This document shows, one piece after another, positions 42,329 to 50,494 of a stretch of DNA of 64,000 bases. Where the stretch lies: NCBI GenBank assembly GCA_902797965.1, contig CADBUY010000008.1, forward strand, positions 1 through 64,000, in the 5' to 3' direction. How positions within the stretch are numbered: the first letter of the stretch is position 1; each line of letters opens with the position of its first letter. Below the pieces are notes generated by a model that worked only from the letters and a program-made list of their open reading frames with translations, was not told where the DNA came from and ran no database searches. The DNA comes from an uncultured bacterium. Lineage in GTDB: Bacteria > Cyanobacteriota > Vampirovibrionia > Gastranaerophilales > Gastranaerophilaceae. The position numbers were made by a program, and so were the translations under genes.

Positions 42329-43492
42329 ATGAGCGAATTAAATGTAAATGCAATATCGGCTGCAACTCCAATAACAACAAATTCTAAAACGAATAATGTT
42401 GTCAACTTTAAGGCTGCACGAACGGTTACAAAAGATGAAAGAATGGACAGTTTCATTAAGGATTATGAAAAGCAAAAGAAAAAAGCTGAAAAAGAAAAGA
42501 ACTTACAGTTAGGAATACAAATCGGAACATTTGCACTATTTGCCACTATGGTTGGTATAATGGGACATCAAATGGGATGGTTTAAAAAATATAAAGTTGC
42601 ATTTAAAGATTTAAGCAAAGAAATGAAACTTGATGAGATGGCATTACCCGACACTCAAAAGGCTGCAGCAGAAAGAATAAGAAATTTTGTAAATCATCAT
42701 AAAGAAATTATTGAGATGGGTGGTCCTGAGGGTTCTTCAATTCTATTCTACGGGCCTCCGGGAACAGGTAAAAATACATTTGCGTATGCAATAACAAAAG
42801 AATTTCCAAAAGCTAAATTCTTAGAGATGGATATTTCTAAGATGAATTCAAAATGGCATGGTGAATCAGAGCAGAATGTTTTGGGAACAATGAAAGCTGC
42901 AATTAAATATGCAGATAAACATAAAGATGAAAAAGTATTTGTGTTCATTGATGAAATAGATTCTGTTATGATGCAGGATCACGGAAGCGGTGCAAAACTC
43001 TCGAATGATATTCTTAATGCGTTCAAAAAAGGTTTTAATGAATTAACAAACAAAGAAAATATAATAGTAATGGGTGCAACAAACTTGAAGATTAATCCGG
43101 AAGAAGCAAGGGCTATGGGTAAAGAATTGGATAGTGCTATGTTAGACAGATTTGCAGAAAAAGTTCTTGTAGACTTACCTACAAAAGATCAAATTAAACT
43201 TGCAATAACAAATTATTATAAAAACCCAGCAAGAAAAAGAGTTGATGATGTATTAAAAGATTTTGATAACAAGAAACTTGATAAGATAGCCGAATTTCTT
43301 GCTCAGCCTGAACATGAAACATCATTCAGAAAACTTGTCAAAGGTATTTTGCAGCCTACTGCAACACAAAAAGAAGTAACTGCGGATGCAAAAGTTACAT
43401 TAGAAGATGTTATTGAAACAATTAAAAAGAACAAACATAACTTAAATGTTACAGATGAAGAAATGAATGCGTTTTTAGCATCAGTAAAATAG
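42329..43492 (+). CDS. Membrane-anchored AAA+ ATPase with FKA leader (first of pair)
   Basis: 387 residues. Leader with VNFKA at 25-29, a charged helix, one membrane segment (61-79, LGIQIGTFALFATMVGIMG), then one AAA+ module: Walker A GPPGTGKN (142-149), Walker B VFVFIDEID (about 203-211), sensor 1 MGATN and an arginine in MLDRFAEK. The Walker A ends KN where most have KT or KS, yet a Thr follows. It resembles spastin/katanin/FtsH-type modules without a protease. Start ATG 42329 with AAAGGA upstream. It is followed after 12 bp by a second AAA+ gene. Confidence 0.82.
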   Translation: MSELNVNAISAATPITTNSKTNNVVNFKAARTVTKDERMDSFIKDYEKQKKKAEKEKNLQLGIQIGTFALFATMVGIMGHQMGWFKKYKVAFKDLSKEMKLDEMALPDTQKAAAERIRNFVNHHKEIIEMGGPEGSSILFYGPPGTGKNTFAYAITKEFPKAKFLEMDISKMNSKWHGESEQNVLGTMKAAIKYADKHKDEKVFVFIDEIDSVMMQDHGSGAKLSNDILNAFKKGFNELTNKENIIVMGATNLKINPEEARAMGKELDSAMLDRFAEKVLVDLPTKDQIKLAITNYYKNPARKRVDDVLKDFDNKKLDKIAEFLAQPEHETSFRKLVKGILQPTATQKEVTADAKVTLEDVIETIKKNKHNLNVTDEEMNAFLASVK

Positions 43493-43504
43493 AAAAGGGT
43501 GAAA

Positions 43505-44758
43505 ATGGTAAGTACAATTAATAATGTTGGATTTCGTGCAGATAACAAACCAACGCAATCAATCTTTAACAATAACAGACAGCAGGCACCAATTCCTTAT
43601 GGAGATGATACTCTGGATTTGCAAGCATTAGCTCTTGATAAAAAGATACAGAAGAAGCAAAAAAGTCAGGAGCGAATGAATAAAATGCTTGCATACAGCA
43701 GCGTTGGTATTGCAGCAGGATTATTGGGGCAGCTTGCAATCTCGTTGTTTGCAATATTTAAAGGTGCAAGAGGCGAGGCGCCTGGTGCATTCAAGGCTAC
43801 AGCTTTAGAATTTGAAAAACTTGCTGAAAACACAGGTATTGCAGATATAAAAACAACAAAAACTTTGTCTAAAGAAGTTCAGAGATTTTTTGTGGATTTG
43901 TTAGATTCTGCAAAATTTGACCCTAAATACATGAAACGAGCAGGACTTAAAGACAAAGGATTTCCAAATGCAACATTACTTTTAGGTGATCCCGGAACAG
44001 GTAAAACCGAAACTGTAAGAATGTATGCAAAAGCTACCGATGGAGAACTTGCAACGATTAAGTTGGGTGACTTTGCAAACTCATATGTAGATGGTACTGC
44101 AACAAACATGCTTAACATGTTTAAGGCAATTAAAGAAAAAGCTCAAAAAGAACCTGATAAAACAATTACAATTCTTTTTGATGAAGTTGACGGTTTGGCA
44201 AGAAAACTTGATAAAATCGGAAGTAATAATGAATACTTAGGCAAGAACAGACAGTCATTTATTACAGGTTTAGACATGATTTTACCGCTCAAAAACATAA
44301 GAGTGTTTGCAACAAGTAACGTTCCTATAGAAGAGATTGATAACGCTGTAGTAAGCAGATTGAAACGTAACGTAACATTTGAAACTCCAAATGTTGACCA
44401 AACTTTTGAAGCACTAAAGTTCCACTTAAAAGATTGTGAGGGATTGACTAATGGCAAGTTTGACTTCTTCAAAGATAAAGAAAGTGAAATCAGAGCATTC
44501 TTAAAAGACTTGTATGACAGAAAAGGTGCATACAGAGATTTAACAAACATAGTGCAAGATGCTCAGGCTCGTTATACAACCGCGATGGAAAAAGCAAAAG
44601 ATGATACTATGATGTTTGACGTAAAATATCTCAAAGATGCATTAAAGGAAAAAGGTATCATGGCTAGTGAACTTGATGGTAAGAAAAATACTGCAAATGC
44701 GTTAGGCATGGAAAAACTTAGCTTCTGGCAAAAACTTGCTCTGTTAAGAAGTTTATAA
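43505..44758 (+). CDS. Membrane-anchored AAA+ ATPase with FRA leader (second of pair)
   Basis: 417 residues. Very short leader with VGFRA at 8-12, polar linker, membrane segment (about 62-85), then an AAA+ module: Walker A GDPGTGKT (161-168), Walker B ILFDEVD (223-229), sensor 1 VFATSN and VVSRLKR. It differs clearly from its neighbour in sequence and so is not a recent duplicate. The two genes share a promoter and may form a hetero-oligomer at the membrane. Substrate unknown. ATG 43505 preceded by AAAGGG. Confidence 0.82.
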   Translation: MVSTINNVGFRADNKPTQSIFNNNRQQAPIPYGDDTLDLQALALDKKIQKKQKSQERMNKMLAYSSVGIAAGLLGQLAISLFAIFKGARGEAPGAFKATALEFEKLAENTGIADIKTTKTLSKEVQRFFVDLLDSAKFDPKYMKRAGLKDKGFPNATLLLGDPGTGKTETVRMYAKATDGELATIKLGDFANSYVDGTATNMLNMFKAIKEKAQKEPDKTITILFDEVDGLARKLDKIGSNNEYLGKNRQSFITGLDMILPLKNIRVFATSNVPIEEIDNAVVSRLKRNVTFETPNVDQTFEALKFHLKDCEGLTNGKFDFFKDKESEIRAFLKDLYDRKGAYRDLTNIVQDAQARYTTAMEKAKDDTMMFDVKYLKDALKEKGIMASELDGKKNTANALGMEKLSFWQKLALLRSL

Positions 44759-44845
44759 TAGAAATAATTTATATATATCTTTTGCATGCTGATTGTATAC
44801 AGTTTTAAGATGTGTAACAATCTTTAGAAATATTCATTCCAAAAA

Positions 44846-44885
44846 GGCAATTTCTGAAAATAAAAAAACTTTATATATATGTAAG
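44846..44885 (+). promoter_or_regulatory. Two-part promoter element without a following gene
   Basis: GGCAATTT (44846-44853), 13 nt, AACTTTATATATATGTAAG (44867-44885): nearly consensus, yet no reading frame starts at the expected distance. Confidence 0.7.
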
Positions 44886-45054
44886 ACTTGGGAAAAGATT
44901 AAAGATGTAATTCAAACAAGATGGTTTTACAAATATAATAACTGGCATTGTCAAATAAGACAACAAACAGTGCAAGAAAGACTTTTTATACTCTCTCTTA
45001 ATATCCTCGTGTTTATTTAATGTTGCTAATCATTCGTTAGCAACTTTTCTTTTT
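44885..45054 (+). ncRNA. Candidate small RNA (promoter to terminator, no ORF)
   Basis: From the two-part promoter to the hairpin GTTGCTAA-7 nt-TTAGCAAC plus TTTTCTTTTT (45022-45054) is about 165 nt. The only ATG at a normal distance (44905) is followed at once by TAA, and no longer frame with a ribosome-binding site is seen. So it is either a small RNA or a decayed small-protein gene of the same regulon. The rest of 44759-45223 contains only repeats. Confidence 0.45.
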
Positions 45055-45093
45055 GGGGTAAATATATAGATGATAGTGCAAGTAAATATGTTT

Positions 45094-45206
45094 AATGTCA
45101 TATTGAGCGATAGCGAAATATCTCTATAATATTTGGAGATTCTTCGGCAAAATCCTCATAATAACAAAATGATTGTTAGGCATAATTGCCTGACAATCAT
45201 TAATTT
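45094..45206. repeat. Hairpin repeats downstream of speE
   Basis: TTGAGCGATAGCGAAATATC and AGATTCTTCGGCAAAATCCTC (about 45103-45163), then ATTGTTAGGCATAATTGCC with its complement (about 45172-45200). Part of the intergenic repeat population; close to the speE stop. Confidence 0.5.
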
Positions 45207-45223
45207 AGTATTTTTATTTACCC

Positions 45224-46096
45224 CTATAGTAATTCTTTCAAATAATTTGGAAGAGCAAATCTTGCATTGTGGTATTCTTTATTATAGATTTTGCAAGTTT
45301 TTGTAATCGCTTCACCGCGTCTATCGTCATAGTAAGAAAGCGGTTTAACTTCTTCCGAACAGAATGCCCATGCCCAATATCCTCCCGGGTATGTAGGAAT
45401 ATTAGACGTATATGTTGAAACAATCGGAAATACACGTTTTAGCTGAGTGTACATTTTTTTGATTTCTTCTTTGTTTGTAAATGGTGATTCTGATTGAGCA
45501 ACCATAATTCCGCCTTTTTTCATAGAGCGTTTTACGTTTGTATAAAATTCATCCGTAAATAAACCTTCTCCCGGTCCCATTGGGTCTGTTGAGTCAATCA
45601 AAACTATATCAAACATATTTTCTTTATCTTTAATATATTCAATGGCATCCTCAACCAAGATTTCGCATTTTGGATTATCAAGCTCACAAGAAATAGTCGG
45701 AAGGTATTTTTTACAAGCATCAATAACCATGCCGTCAATTTCGCACAGAACAACTTTTTCTACGGTATCGTGTTTAAGAACTTCTCTTACTGTACCTCCG
45801 TCACCGCCACCTATAACAAGGACTGTTTTAGGATTTGGGTGCTGCATCATAGGAATATGTGCAATCATTTCGTGGTAATGAAATTCATCACCCTCTGTTG
45901 TCATCATTAAATCATCTAATGTCAGAACTCTGCCTAACTTTGAATCCGTATCAAAGATTTCTACTTTTTGGAATTTTGATTGCTCAGAAAACAAAATGTC
46001 TTTTGTTTTTATAGCAATTCCATATCCTCCCGGGGTAATTTCTTTATAAATATTTTGTTCTTTATCTATACCTTGTAAAACTACTGTTTGTGTCAT
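45224..46096 (-). CDS. speE: Polyamine aminopropyltransferase (spermidine synthase)
   Basis: 290 residues. Transfers the aminopropyl group of decarboxylated S-adenosylmethionine to putrescine. Motifs: VLVIGGGDGGTVREVLKH (cofactor), VVLCEIDGMVIDACKKYLP, and VLIDSTDPMGPGEGLFTDEFY with the catalytic Asp. The N-terminal beta domain is slightly extended. No speD or speA is adjacent. Confidence 0.96.
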   Translation of the reverse strand: MTQTVVLQGIDKEQNIYKEITPGGYGIAIKTKDILFSEQSKFQKVEIFDTDSKLGRVLTLDDLMMTTEGDEFHYHEMIAHIPMMQHPNPKTVLVIGGGDGGTVREVLKHDTVEKVVLCEIDGMVIDACKKYLPTISCELDNPKCEILVEDAIEYIKDKENMFDIVLIDSTDPMGPGEGLFTDEFYTNVKRSMKKGGIMVAQSESPFTNKEEIKKMYTQLKRVFPIVSTYTSNIPTYPGGYWAWAFCSEEVKPLSYYDDRRGEAITKTCKIYNKEYHNARFALPNYLKELL

Positions 46097-46115
46097 TTTT
46101 CATCCTTTCTTTGTT

Positions 46116-46182
46116 GTTGGGCAAGTATGCCCAACCTACAACTGTGATAAATTTTGTTGTCGGGGTTGTAAACCCGACCTAC
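46116..46182. repeat. Two hairpins with CCTAC ends
   Basis: TTGGGCA-ag-TGCCCAACCTAC (about 46118-46139) and GTCGGGGTT-gta-AACCCGACCTAC (about 46155-46181). These lie between speE and the HIT gene and share the CCTAC end of other repeats. Confidence 0.6.
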
Positions 46183-46200
46183 TAAAGTTGTGTATTGTTT

Positions 46201-46527
46201 TCAACTTTCCATTTTCAACTTTCCACTTAATATATGTATATGCAGGTGGAAAACTTCCTGTCCTGCTTCTTTACCTGTGTTAATAACAGTTCTGTATGAT
46301 TTAATACCAAGTTTTTTGGTAGTTTCTTTAACTGTCATCATTAATTTACCTAATAAAGCTTCGTCATCAAGTTCGTTTAGTGATTCAACGTGAATTTTCG
46401 GAACAACAAGCAAATGTATATCCGCTTTTGGATTAATATCTTTGAATACAACTGCGTATTCATTTTCATAAACGAATTCTGTGCCAAACTCACCGGCTAT
46501 AATCTTACAAAAAATGCAACTATCCAT
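46201..46527 (-). CDS. hinT: HIT-family purine nucleoside phosphoramidase (HinT)
   Basis: 108 residues. The histidine triad HLHIHIL (H94, H96, H98) and N-terminal CIFCKIIAGE identify the HinT branch, which hydrolyses nucleoside 5'-phosphoramidates. The ribosome-binding site is the GGGG of a GGGGTAAAT nonamer just before the ATG. Confidence 0.94.
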   Translation of the reverse strand: MDSCIFCKIIAGEFGTEFVYENEYAVVFKDINPKADIHLLVVPKIHVESLNELDDEALLGKLMMTVKETTKKLGIKSYRTVINTGKEAGQEVFHLHIHILSGKLKMES

Positions 46528-46575
46528 ATTATTTACCCCTTTTACAAAATATACAATCTGTCATATACATTACCC

Positions 46576-47157
46576 CTATTGTTTTTTGTAGTTTGTTAAA
46601 ATCAAATCCTTGAGTGTGCTGTTGTTCAGCTTTAATGCTTTTTGCAGAGATGTTTCATCAACATCAGCACCTGCTTTGATTAAAAGGCTTGATATTTCAT
46701 CACTTTTTTTAGATAACGCCAGAGCTAACAAACTCTTTCCTGCCGACATATCGTCAACTCTTGCACCATGCTTTAATAAAACTTTAACTGTTTCAACGTC
46801 CTGATTTGATATTGCAATCGCCATTAGTGACTTTCCGTTAACTTCTTGATTTGGATTAACTCCTGCTGTAAGCAGTTTATCAACTATGTCAGCTTTTTTA
46901 AGTTTTATTGCCCAATATATAGCAGGCAATTTTAAAATCGTTGTATTAGGGTCGTATCCTGATGCTATAAATAAACTTATTGCATCTTTGTCGTTATTTT
47001 TAAGTGCTTTTAATAAGCCTGTAGCATCATAGTTATATTTTTTTTGAAGAATTTGTTTAATAATTTGTTCTTTTGGCGTTAAATCATCAGATGCAGAAAC
47101 GGACAATGTTCCAAATATAAAAGTTGTCATCAAAGCTACTGCTAATATTTTTTTCAT
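46576..47157 (-). CDS. Exported ankyrin-repeat protein
   Basis: 193 residues with a signal peptide (1-22, cut at SVSA). Four to five ankyrin repeats (about 55-185), with the usual G-A-x-x-N/D turns (LTAGVNPNQEVNGKSLMAIA, LKHGARVDDMSAGKSLLALA, IKAGADVDETSLQKAL). It would act as a protein-binding module in the periplasm. No partner is obvious. Confidence 0.88.
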   Translation of the reverse strand: MKKILAVALMTTFIFGTLSVSASDDLTPKEQIIKQILQKKYNYDATGLLKALKNNDKDAISLFIASGYDPNTTILKLPAIYWAIKLKKADIVDKLLTAGVNPNQEVNGKSLMAIAISNQDVETVKVLLKHGARVDDMSAGKSLLALALSKKSDEISSLLIKAGADVDETSLQKALKLNNSTLKDLILTNYKKQ

Positions 47158-47205
47158 ACACTTCCCTCCTTAATAAACGTATTATAACATAATGACAAGC
47201 AAAAA

Positions 47206-47667
47206 TCAGATTTTTTCAATCAGGTTTTCTTGTCTATACGCATTAACCCCAAGCCTGTCACAACGTTCATTATATGGGTGTCCGGCATGACCTTTTACCC
47301 ATTCAAACTTGTAGTCGTGAGGCTTAATTGCAGTTAAAAGCCTCTGCCAAAGTTCAACGTTTTTAACATTTTTCCAATTCTTTTTAACCCAGCCGTCAAT
47401 CCATTTTTGATTAAACGCATCACAGACATATTTGCTGTCAGAAACCACTGTTACATCAGCAGGCTTTTTTAATGCCTCAAATCCGACAATTACTGCCAGC
47501 AGTTCCATTTGATTGTTGGTAACATGTTTATATCCTGCTGAAAATTCTTTTTCATGCTTTACACCGTTTGAATCTATATATACCAGAATTGCTCCGTATC
47601 CTCCGGGACCGGGATTCCCGCTGCAAGCTCCGTCTGTATATAATGTTACTTTAACTTTTTCTGTCAT
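47206..47667 (-). CDS. rnhA: Ribonuclease HI
   Basis: 153 residues; cuts RNA in RNA-DNA hybrids. Catalytic residues D12 ([11 protein letters not shown]), E55 ([10 protein letters not shown]), D77 (VVSDSKYV) and D137 (ERCDRLG), with H127 in the GHAGH loop. All are intact. Confidence 0.97.
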   Translation of the reverse strand: MTEKVKVTLYTDGACSGNPGPGGYGAILVYIDSNGVKHEKEFSAGYKHVTNNQMELLAVIVGFEALKKPADVTVVSDSKYVCDAFNQKWIDGWVKKNWKNVKNVELWQRLLTAIKPHDYKFEWVKGHAGHPYNERCDRLGVNAYRQENLIEKI

Positions 47668-47685
47668 AACTTTATTAAGACATAA

Positions 47686-47715
47686 AAAAAACCTCCTGTA
47701 TACAGGAGGTTTTTT
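47686..47715. terminator. Perfect 30-bp palindromic terminator
   Basis: AAAAAACCTCCTGTA directly joined to its complement, between rnhA and the 93-aa gene. It serves the minus-strand transcript of the 93-aa gene and can block the other direction. Confidence 0.85.
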
Positions 47716-47737
47716 AGTTCATCAAATATATTTAAGC

Positions 47738-48019
47738 TTATGCAGCTACACCTTGAATTTCAGAGATAAGGTATTTTGCAACCCACTCAAAGTCTTTGTT
47801 GCAGCTTGCAGCTTTTTTAAGATATTCAACAGATGCTTCACCAATTCTGATAAGGCTCATTGCAGCAACGCCTCTTTTAACACCTTTAACTGTCTGAAGT
47901 TGATTAACAAGCTCAGGAACTACATCAGAACCTTTATCTACCAAAATGTTTTCCAATTGATTTTTAGTTATATTATCTGCTGTTTCTAACTTATTAAGAA
48001 TTTCAGTAACTGTTGACAT
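47738..48019 (-). CDS. Small HEAT-like helical protein (93 aa)
   Basis: A short, all-helical protein with pairs of amphipathic helices (LVNQLQTVKGVKRGVAAMSLIRIGEASVEYLKKAA) like HEAT repeats. GAAAGGAG... ribosome-binding site in the leader. Function unknown; HEAT-like proteins usually bind other proteins. It has its own terminator. Confidence 0.72.
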   Translation of the reverse strand: MSTVTEILNKLETADNITKNQLENILVDKGSDVVPELVNQLQTVKGVKRGVAAMSLIRIGEASVEYLKKAASCNKDFEWVAKYLISEIQGVAA

Positions 48020-48214
48020 TTCTTTCTCCTTTTTACTATCTTCTCATTTGCAATTTTATTATAGACTAAATTTTTACAAAAATCGGATTTCTTTGCATAA
48101 TCTTAATATCATCTTAAACTCTTCTTAATATCACGCAGAACTACTTGCTATATGTGGCTTTTTAAGGTAAAATCAGTTATATAAAATCCGTTTAAATAAA
48201 TTCGGGGGAACTTT

Positions 48215-49810
48215 ATGAATAAACTTCAAATAAAGGCAGAAATTCTTGCTACATTGACTGCGTTATCTACAACGACAAAACCGGATTCTGCTCTGCTTAC
48301 AGATTTAAAGAACATCGAAGATAAAAAAGCAATCTTAGATATACTAATAAGAGAACTTATTACTGCTCCCGAACAAAAAGCCATGCTAATATGCTGGCTG
48401 TTGTCAGAACTTATTGATAAAGATACTTTAAGTGATGAGTTGTGGAATATTATTAAGTCCCCTGAATACAATGATCACTTAAAAATGATAGCATTCAACA
48501 TGCTTAAAGATTTGGGAAATAAAGTTGACTATGATGTAATAAGCGGGTATTTTGAACAGTTTGATGAACTTATAAACGAAGAAACAAAACAACTCTTAGA
48601 AACAGCAATAATGAATCCGGAAGCTCAAATTGATTTTATGGATTTTTTACAGGCACTTTCTGATAGTGACAAAATTACGCTCATAAAATCCTTGGAAGAA
48701 GATTATGCTTATGACAGCCTTGCAAATATATTAATTCCAGTATTTCTGTATTATATGAATACAGAAGTAGGATTTACTGCTCTTGAAATTCTTGGGCGTT
48801 CAAAGTCTCAGCTTGCGTACCATGCACTGGAAAATGCGAAAACATACGCATCAGAAAGTTTAGCTTCAAGAATTAATAAAGCTCTTTCAGAATTAAAAAT
48901 GTCAGGCATAAGAGTTGATAAGACAGAGGAGTTTTATAAAAATATATTAAAAGAATCAAAACCGTATAAAACTTATGTTTCATTCCCTGATGGACATGGT
49001 AACATGGCGATAATCTTTTCAAGAAAAAGAGAAAATAAATCATTACAATTTTTGGCAATAGTTGTAAATCCAAGATATGGAATACTCGATGCTTTCGGTT
49101 TTCATTCAATGACAGAACAGGACTTTTACAGAATTGTTGATAAATTTTATAATTATCAGGAAAGATATGAAGTAGAACCAAGTTTTATAAAGTATGTTTT
49201 AAATCAAGCTGAAGAAAATTCTCATGTAAATGGAGAACCTATTCCTTATGAATACATTTGCTGGCAGAGTATTTTGTTGGATGTTGAGGATAAAAAGCCT
49301 GAACTTAATCTTGAAAAGATAGAATTGAACGCAGAGGACGTTGATAATCTGTGTCTGAGTGATTATGTTCAAAACTGGTTTTTTGACGAAATTACATCAG
49401 AGACTTTCTCAACTTTCATTGATAAATTATCAAACGAGTATAAAGAAAACAACTTTAGTATAGATTTGGATAAATTTGTTGCAGATCATTATGACGAGAT
49501 TTATACAGCTCCTGAGCTTGCATACAAGCTGGTAACATTTAATATTGCTGCCTATTTAAGATTGATAAAGGGTGATAAAAAATTGGCTCAGATATTTTAT
49601 TCTTTAGGAACAAATTATCAGTTTTTAACAAATATAATTAGAAAGAGTATATATGAATATTATGTAGGCTGCCGATATGTTTTGAAAAATCAGCGAAATA
49701 CTTCAAGCGTTTTTCAGAATAAAAATCAGCAAACTAATGACAATTTTAAATTGCTTCAATTGGATTTAATTATTTCAAGCATAGAAGCCAAGTGGGTAAA
49801 AAATGCATAA
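48215..49810 (+). CDS. Hypothetical protein with helical-repeat N-terminal half
   Basis: 531 residues. The first half consists of helix pairs with HEAT-like spacing (AILDILIRELITAPEQKAMLICWLLSEL, TEVGFTALEILGRSKSQLAYHALENA); the second half is alpha/beta. CGGGGG precedes the ATG. It overlaps ruvX by 8 bp (the ruvX ATG lies inside its end), so it leads the ruvX operon. I recognise no family. Confidence 0.78.
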   Translation: MNKLQIKAEILATLTALSTTTKPDSALLTDLKNIEDKKAILDILIRELITAPEQKAMLICWLLSELIDKDTLSDELWNIIKSPEYNDHLKMIAFNMLKDLGNKVDYDVISGYFEQFDELINEETKQLLETAIMNPEAQIDFMDFLQALSDSDKITLIKSLEEDYAYDSLANILIPVFLYYMNTEVGFTALEILGRSKSQLAYHALENAKTYASESLASRINKALSELKMSGIRVDKTEEFYKNILKESKPYKTYVSFPDGHGNMAIIFSRKRENKSLQFLAIVVNPRYGILDAFGFHSMTEQDFYRIVDKFYNYQERYEVEPSFIKYVLNQAEENSHVNGEPIPYEYICWQSILLDVEDKKPELNLEKIELNAEDVDNLCLSDYVQNWFFDEITSETFSTFIDKLSNEYKENNFSIDLDKFVADHYDEIYTAPELAYKLVTFNIAAYLRLIKGDKKLAQIFYSLGTNYQFLTNIIRKSIYEYYVGCRYVLKNQRNTSSVFQNKNQQTNDNFKLLQLDLIISSIEAKWVKNA

Positions 49811-50201
49811 GATAATGGCTCTGGATGTGGGAACAAAACGTATTGGAGTTGCACTGAGTGACTTTTTGCACGTTATTGCAACACCTCATTCCTGCGTTCA
49901 AAGACAACCTGAGGAAAAAGCTCTTGAAGAGATTACAAATATTGCAAAAGAAAATCATGTAGAGAAGATTGTTGTCGGACTTCCAAAAAACATGGATGGT
50001 TCTGTAGGCTTTCAGGGACAGGATTGTATAGATTTTTCACAAAAAATTATTGGTTTTGATATAATATTAGAAGATGAAAGATTAACTTCAGAGGAAGCGG
50101 AAGAAAGACTGCGTTCCAGAAAGGTCGATTTTAGAAAAAATAAGGGACTTGTGGATATGGAAAGTGCCTGTGTGATACTTGAACAATATTTAGGACGGTA
50201 A
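49803..50201 (+). CDS. ruvX: Putative pre-16S rRNA nuclease (RuvX/YqgF)
   Basis: 132 residues with an RNase H-like fold: ALDVGTKRIGVALSD, IVVGLPKNMDGSVG, DERLTSEEAEE and GLVDMESACVILEQYL. The family trims 16S rRNA ends or resolves junctions. It is followed after 3 bp by the DUF1292 gene, an order also known from Firmicutes. Confidence 0.94.
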   Translation: MHKIMALDVGTKRIGVALSDFLHVIATPHSCVQRQPEEKALEEITNIAKENHVEKIVVGLPKNMDGSVGFQGQDCIDFSQKIIGFDIILEDERLTSEEAEERLRSRKVDFRKNKGLVDMESACVILEQYLGR

Positions 50202-50204
50202 ATT

Positions 50205-50492
50205 ATGAGTGAAGAACAACAAGAACAACAATTTGTAGAAGTTTTATGGGAAGACGGAAGTATTATAAAGTGTGAAATATATGACGTAATTGACTTTGAG
50301 AATAAAACTTATGCTTTATTAATACCGCTTGGTGAAGATGACGATGACACTGAAGTCATTGTAATGGAATACATTGATGATGATGAAGAAAACGGTCATT
50401 TTCAAATGATAGAAGACGAAAATGAATGGAACAGAGTTTGTGAATACGTTCAAAACTTAGAAGATGAATATTTAGAAGATGAGGACGAATAG
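50205..50492 (+). CDS. DUF1292 (YrzB-like) acidic protein
   Basis: 95 residues, strongly acidic, with the DUF1292 core FVEVLWEDGSIIKCEIYDVI...YALLIPLGEDDDDTEVIVMEY. Function unknown. The gene order ruvX-DUF1292 is conserved in Firmicutes, and supports the call. Confidence 0.85.
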   Translation: MSEEQQEQQFVEVLWEDGSIIKCEIYDVIDFENKTYALLIPLGEDDDDTEVIVMEYIDDDEENGHFQMIEDENEWNRVCEYVQNLEDEYLEDEDE

Positions 50493-50494
50493 TT

